A stretch of DNA of 61,387 bases from Solirubrobacterales bacterium (GTDB taxonomy: Bacteria > Actinomycetota > Thermoleophilia > Solirubrobacterales > Solirubrobacteraceae): assembly GCA_013815355.1 (NCBI GenBank), contig JACDGG010000003.1, positions 1 to 61,387 of the forward strand. The letters are read 5' to 3'. Of the stretch, positions 51,947-61,387 are shown piece by piece. The position numbers were made by a program, and so were the translations under genes. The notes beneath the pieces are model-generated. The model was not told where the DNA came from. It did no database searches and saw nothing but the letters and a program-made list of their open reading frames with translations. Numbering within the stretch: position 1 is the first letter of the stretch; every line of letters starts with the position of its first letter.

Positions 51947-52810
51947 ATGAACCGAGACGAAAAGGCCGTGGCGATCGCCGAGATTGCCACCCACATAGAC
52001 GAGTCCGAGGCGATCTTCGCCGTCGACTACCGCGGCATCACCGTCGCCCAGGTGGCAGAGCTGCGCACCAAGCTGCGCGAGGCCGACGCCACCTTCAAGG
52101 TCGTCAAGAACTCCCTCACCGAGCGCGCCGCCGACGAGGCCGGCGCCGTCGGACTGAAGGAGTACCTCGCCGGACCCACCGCGCTGACGTTCGTGCGCGG
52201 CGACATCGCCGTGGCCGCCAAGGCCGTCGCCGATTACGCCCGCACCACGCAGCTGCTGCCCTTCAAGGGCGGCATGATGGGCAGCGAGACGATCGACTCC
52301 GAGCAGATCCGCTCGCTCTCGCGCCTGCCCTCCCGGGAAGTCCTCTACGGACAGCTCGTCGGCGTCGTGGCGTCTCCGATCGGCGGCCTCGTGCGCAGCC
52401 TCGGTGGGCTGCTCGGCGGTCTCGCCATCGCGCTCGGCCAGGTGCACGAGAAGAAGGAGTCCGGCGAGATTCCCGCAGGTGAGGCCCCGGCCGCCGTGCC
52501 GGCCACGGCGGAGCCCGCTGACGAGGAGCCGCCGGCCGCGGAGCCTGCGGCCGAGGACGCCGAGGCTCCCGCCGAGGAGGCAGAGGCCCCGGCCGAGGAC
52601 TCAGAGGCCCCGGCCGAGGCCCCGGCCGCCGAGACCGCGCAGGCCGAGCCGGCCGCCGAGGAGGCGACGGGCGAGCAGGGTGAGCCGGCCGCAGAGGCCG
52701 AGCAGACAGCTGAGCCGGCGCAGGACGAGCCGGCGCAAGAGGACGACAAACAGGCGGACGTCTCGGCTCGCTCCGAGGACGCCGAGACGAATCCCACCAA
52801 GGAGGACTGA
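51947..52810 (+). CDS. rplJ: Ribosomal protein uL10 with acidic C-terminal extension
   Basis: The 287-residue protein has the L10 core: RDEKAVAIAEIATHIDESEA, YRGITVAQVAELRTKLREAD, FKVVKNSLTERAADEAG and LSRLPSREVLYGQLVGVVAS. From about residue 180 it changes to an Ala/Glu/Pro-rich repeat tail of about 105 residues (APAEEAEAPAEDSEAPAEAP and similar). L10 is usually 160-190 residues. The extension is open reading and not a frameshift. Confidence 0.9.
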   Translation: MNRDEKAVAIAEIATHIDESEAIFAVDYRGITVAQVAELRTKLREADATFKVVKNSLTERAADEAGAVGLKEYLAGPTALTFVRGDIAVAAKAVADYARTTQLLPFKGGMMGSETIDSEQIRSLSRLPSREVLYGQLVGVVASPIGGLVRSLGGLLGGLAIALGQVHEKKESGEIPAGEAPAAVPATAEPADEEPPAAEPAAEDAEAPAEEAEAPAEDSEAPAEAPAAETAQAEPAAEEATGEQGEPAAEAEQTAEPAQDEPAQEDDKQADVSARSEDAETNPTKED

Positions 52811-52816
52811 AAAGTC

Positions 52817-53200
52817 ATGGCAACCAGCACACAGGATTGGATCGAGGAGCTGAAGGGCATTTCGGTGCTCGAGCTCGCCGAGCGCATCAAGGCGCTCGAG
52901 GAGGAGTTCGGCGTCTCGGCCGCCGCGATGGCGGCTCCGGCGGCTGCTCCAGCCGGCGGCGGCGGCGATGCGGCCGAGGAGGAAGAATCGAGCACGGTCG
53001 ACGTGATGCTCACGGGCGCAGGCGACAAGAAGATCCAGGTGATCAAGGTCGTGCGTGCCGCCACGGGCCTCGGGCTCAAAGAGGCCAAGGCGCTGGTCGA
53101 CGAGGCCCCCAAGCCGGTCAAGGAGGGCATCGACCGCGAGGAGGCGGACAAGCTCAAGCAGGAACTGGAGGAGGCAGGCGCCTCCGTCGAGGTCAAGTAG
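52817..53200 (+). CDS. rplL: Ribosomal protein bL12 (L7/L12)
   Basis: The 127-residue protein has the N-terminal dimerisation helix ([20 protein letters not shown]), the Ala-rich hinge ([16 protein letters not shown]) and the C-terminal domain ([35 protein letters not shown]). It lies 6 bases after rplJ; the two encode the ribosomal stalk. Confidence 0.96.
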   Translation: MATSTQDWIEELKGISVLELAERIKALEEEFGVSAAAMAAPAAAPAGGGGDAAEEEESSTVDVMLTGAGDKKIQVIKVVRAATGLGLKEAKALVDEAPKPVKEGIDREEADKLKQELEEAGASVEVK

Positions 53201-53227
53201 CTCGATTCCTGCTGCATCTGCTGCGCG

Positions 53228-53259
53228 AGAGGGGCTCCGCGACCGCGGGGCCCCTCTTT
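53228..53259 (+). terminator. Hairpin after rplL (terminator/attenuator)
   Basis: AGAGGGGC (53228-53235), inner CCGC/GCGG and GCCCCTCT (53250-53257), followed by TTT, form a strong GC-rich stem with a short T-run. It lies between rplL and rpoB and may set the ratio of ribosomal stalk to polymerase subunits. Confidence 0.7.
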
Positions 53260-53418
53260 ATGTATCGCTAACAAATTCGCCCGCTTTCCGGTAAAGTGCC
53301 CTCCGCTAGCCGATAGCCGCAGCCGCCCTGGTAGGCGAGGTCGCGCCACATACGCGAATTCTCGGAGGGTTGGGGTCCGTGAGCGCTGGCTGCCCTTCGG
53401 GGTGCGGATAGCCTGTGC

Positions 53419-53424
53419 TATCTT
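53419..53424 (+). promoter_or_regulatory. Candidate rpoB promoter -10
   Basis: TATCTT preceded by TGTGC (extended -10) lies 60 bases before rpoB, after the rplL hairpin. A clear -35 is not seen. Confidence 0.35.
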
Positions 53425-53484
53425 TCTTAGTCGCGCTTCGGCGCCCTCCTCTGCCCGTGTTTCGCCCTCCGAAGGAGTCGTTTC

Positions 53485-57102
<3,618 letters not shown>

Positions 57103-57103
57103 G

Positions 57104-57224
57104 AGCCGGGCACGCGCCGCAGGCGCGGCCCCGGCGAAGTCACAAGCCGGGCACGCGCCGCAGGCGCGGCCCCGGCGAAGTCACACAGTCGGGCCAGCGT
57201 TGCAGGCGCCCCGGCGAAGTCAAA
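57104..57224 (+). repeat. Triple tandem repeat in the rpoB-rpoC spacer
   Basis: Two copies of a 41-base unit (57104-57144 and 57145-57185) follow each other, nearly identical, each containing GCGCCGCAGGCGC, a small hairpin. A shorter diverged third copy (57186-57224) keeps GCAGGCGCCCCGGCGAAGTCA. The repeat lies between the rpoB stop and rpoC and is transcribed if the genes form an operon. Confidence 0.85.
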
Positions 57225-57258
57225 AGCCTGATTCACCCTCGAGCGAAAGCGCACCTAG

Positions 57259-61350
<4,092 letters not shown>

Positions 61351-61387
61351 CAGCCAAGTAAGAAGACGAGCAGTACCGGGGCGGCCG

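Noticed and set aside
57104-57224. CRISPR array in the rpoB-rpoC spacer
   Set aside because: Repeats are directly joined without unique spacers, and no cas genes are present.

Overview
The window is GC-rich, densely coded and looks like the chromosome of a deep-branching actinobacterium. My best guess is class Thermoleophilia (Solirubrobacterales-like). The evidence is the rpmG-secE-nusG-rplKA-rplJL-rpoBC order, a SecE with a long Ala/Gly/Pro-rich N-terminal extension, a tRNA-Tyr without encoded CCA, frequent GTG/TTG starts and many apparently leaderless promoters. The taxonomic call is an inference.

Positions 1-7.7 kb are a patchwork: a decayed integrative element (truncated integrase, its HTH partner and the 5' half of a tRNA-Thr), a VapC-type toxin pair, a PASTA lipoprotein, a truncated PhoD-like phosphatase, and a P-type cation ATPase divergent from a ChrB-like protein. 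Positions 7.6-19.0 kb hold the most interesting locus: a DUF427 protein, two CDP-alcohol phosphatidyltransferases, a YnjB/YnjD/YnjC-like ABC importer, a Cys-containing Usp-like protein, an ECF sigma factor with a soluble HX3CX2C anti-sigma protein, a DedA/VTT membrane protein, a thioredoxin-fold protein, a dihydrolipoamide-dehydrogenase-like flavoprotein and a radical-SAM protein. The content resembles the uncharacterised E. coli ydjXYZ-ynjABCDEF cluster. Five plus-strand promoter-like motifs (GAAYCY, 15-16 bases, GGTCWS) precede its transcription units, including the sigma gene itself, so I propose a redox-linked ECF regulon. Several members are broken (frameshifted substrate-binding protein, truncated radical-SAM gene, frameshifted thioredoxin, deleted hydrolase).

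Positions 19-29 kb hold a Zur-like controlled ZnuA, a TetR/hydrolase pair with a clear operator, a minus-strand operon with an Nramp-related transporter and PRC-barrel proteins, an EAL protein whose GGDEF core is lost, and another tRNA half beside an ECF sigma remnant. Positions 29-35 kb carry an MMPL plus ABC-2 export operon divergent from a MarR regulator. Positions 35-41.3 kb carry c-di-GMP enzymes (an EAL and a GGDEF protein sharing a FliA-like promoter), a glycoside hydrolase and small enzymes.

From 41.5 kb to the end the content is housekeeping: tRNA-Tyr, the principal sigma factor, GTP cyclohydrolase, PgsA, an aldo/keto reductase, ClpP, a Ca2+/H+ antiporter, an AIM24 protein, then the ribosomal protein/RNA polymerase cluster ending with complete rpoB and rpoC. 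A triple tandem repeat sits in the rpoB-rpoC spacer. I see no rRNA, CRISPR array or complete insertion sequence.
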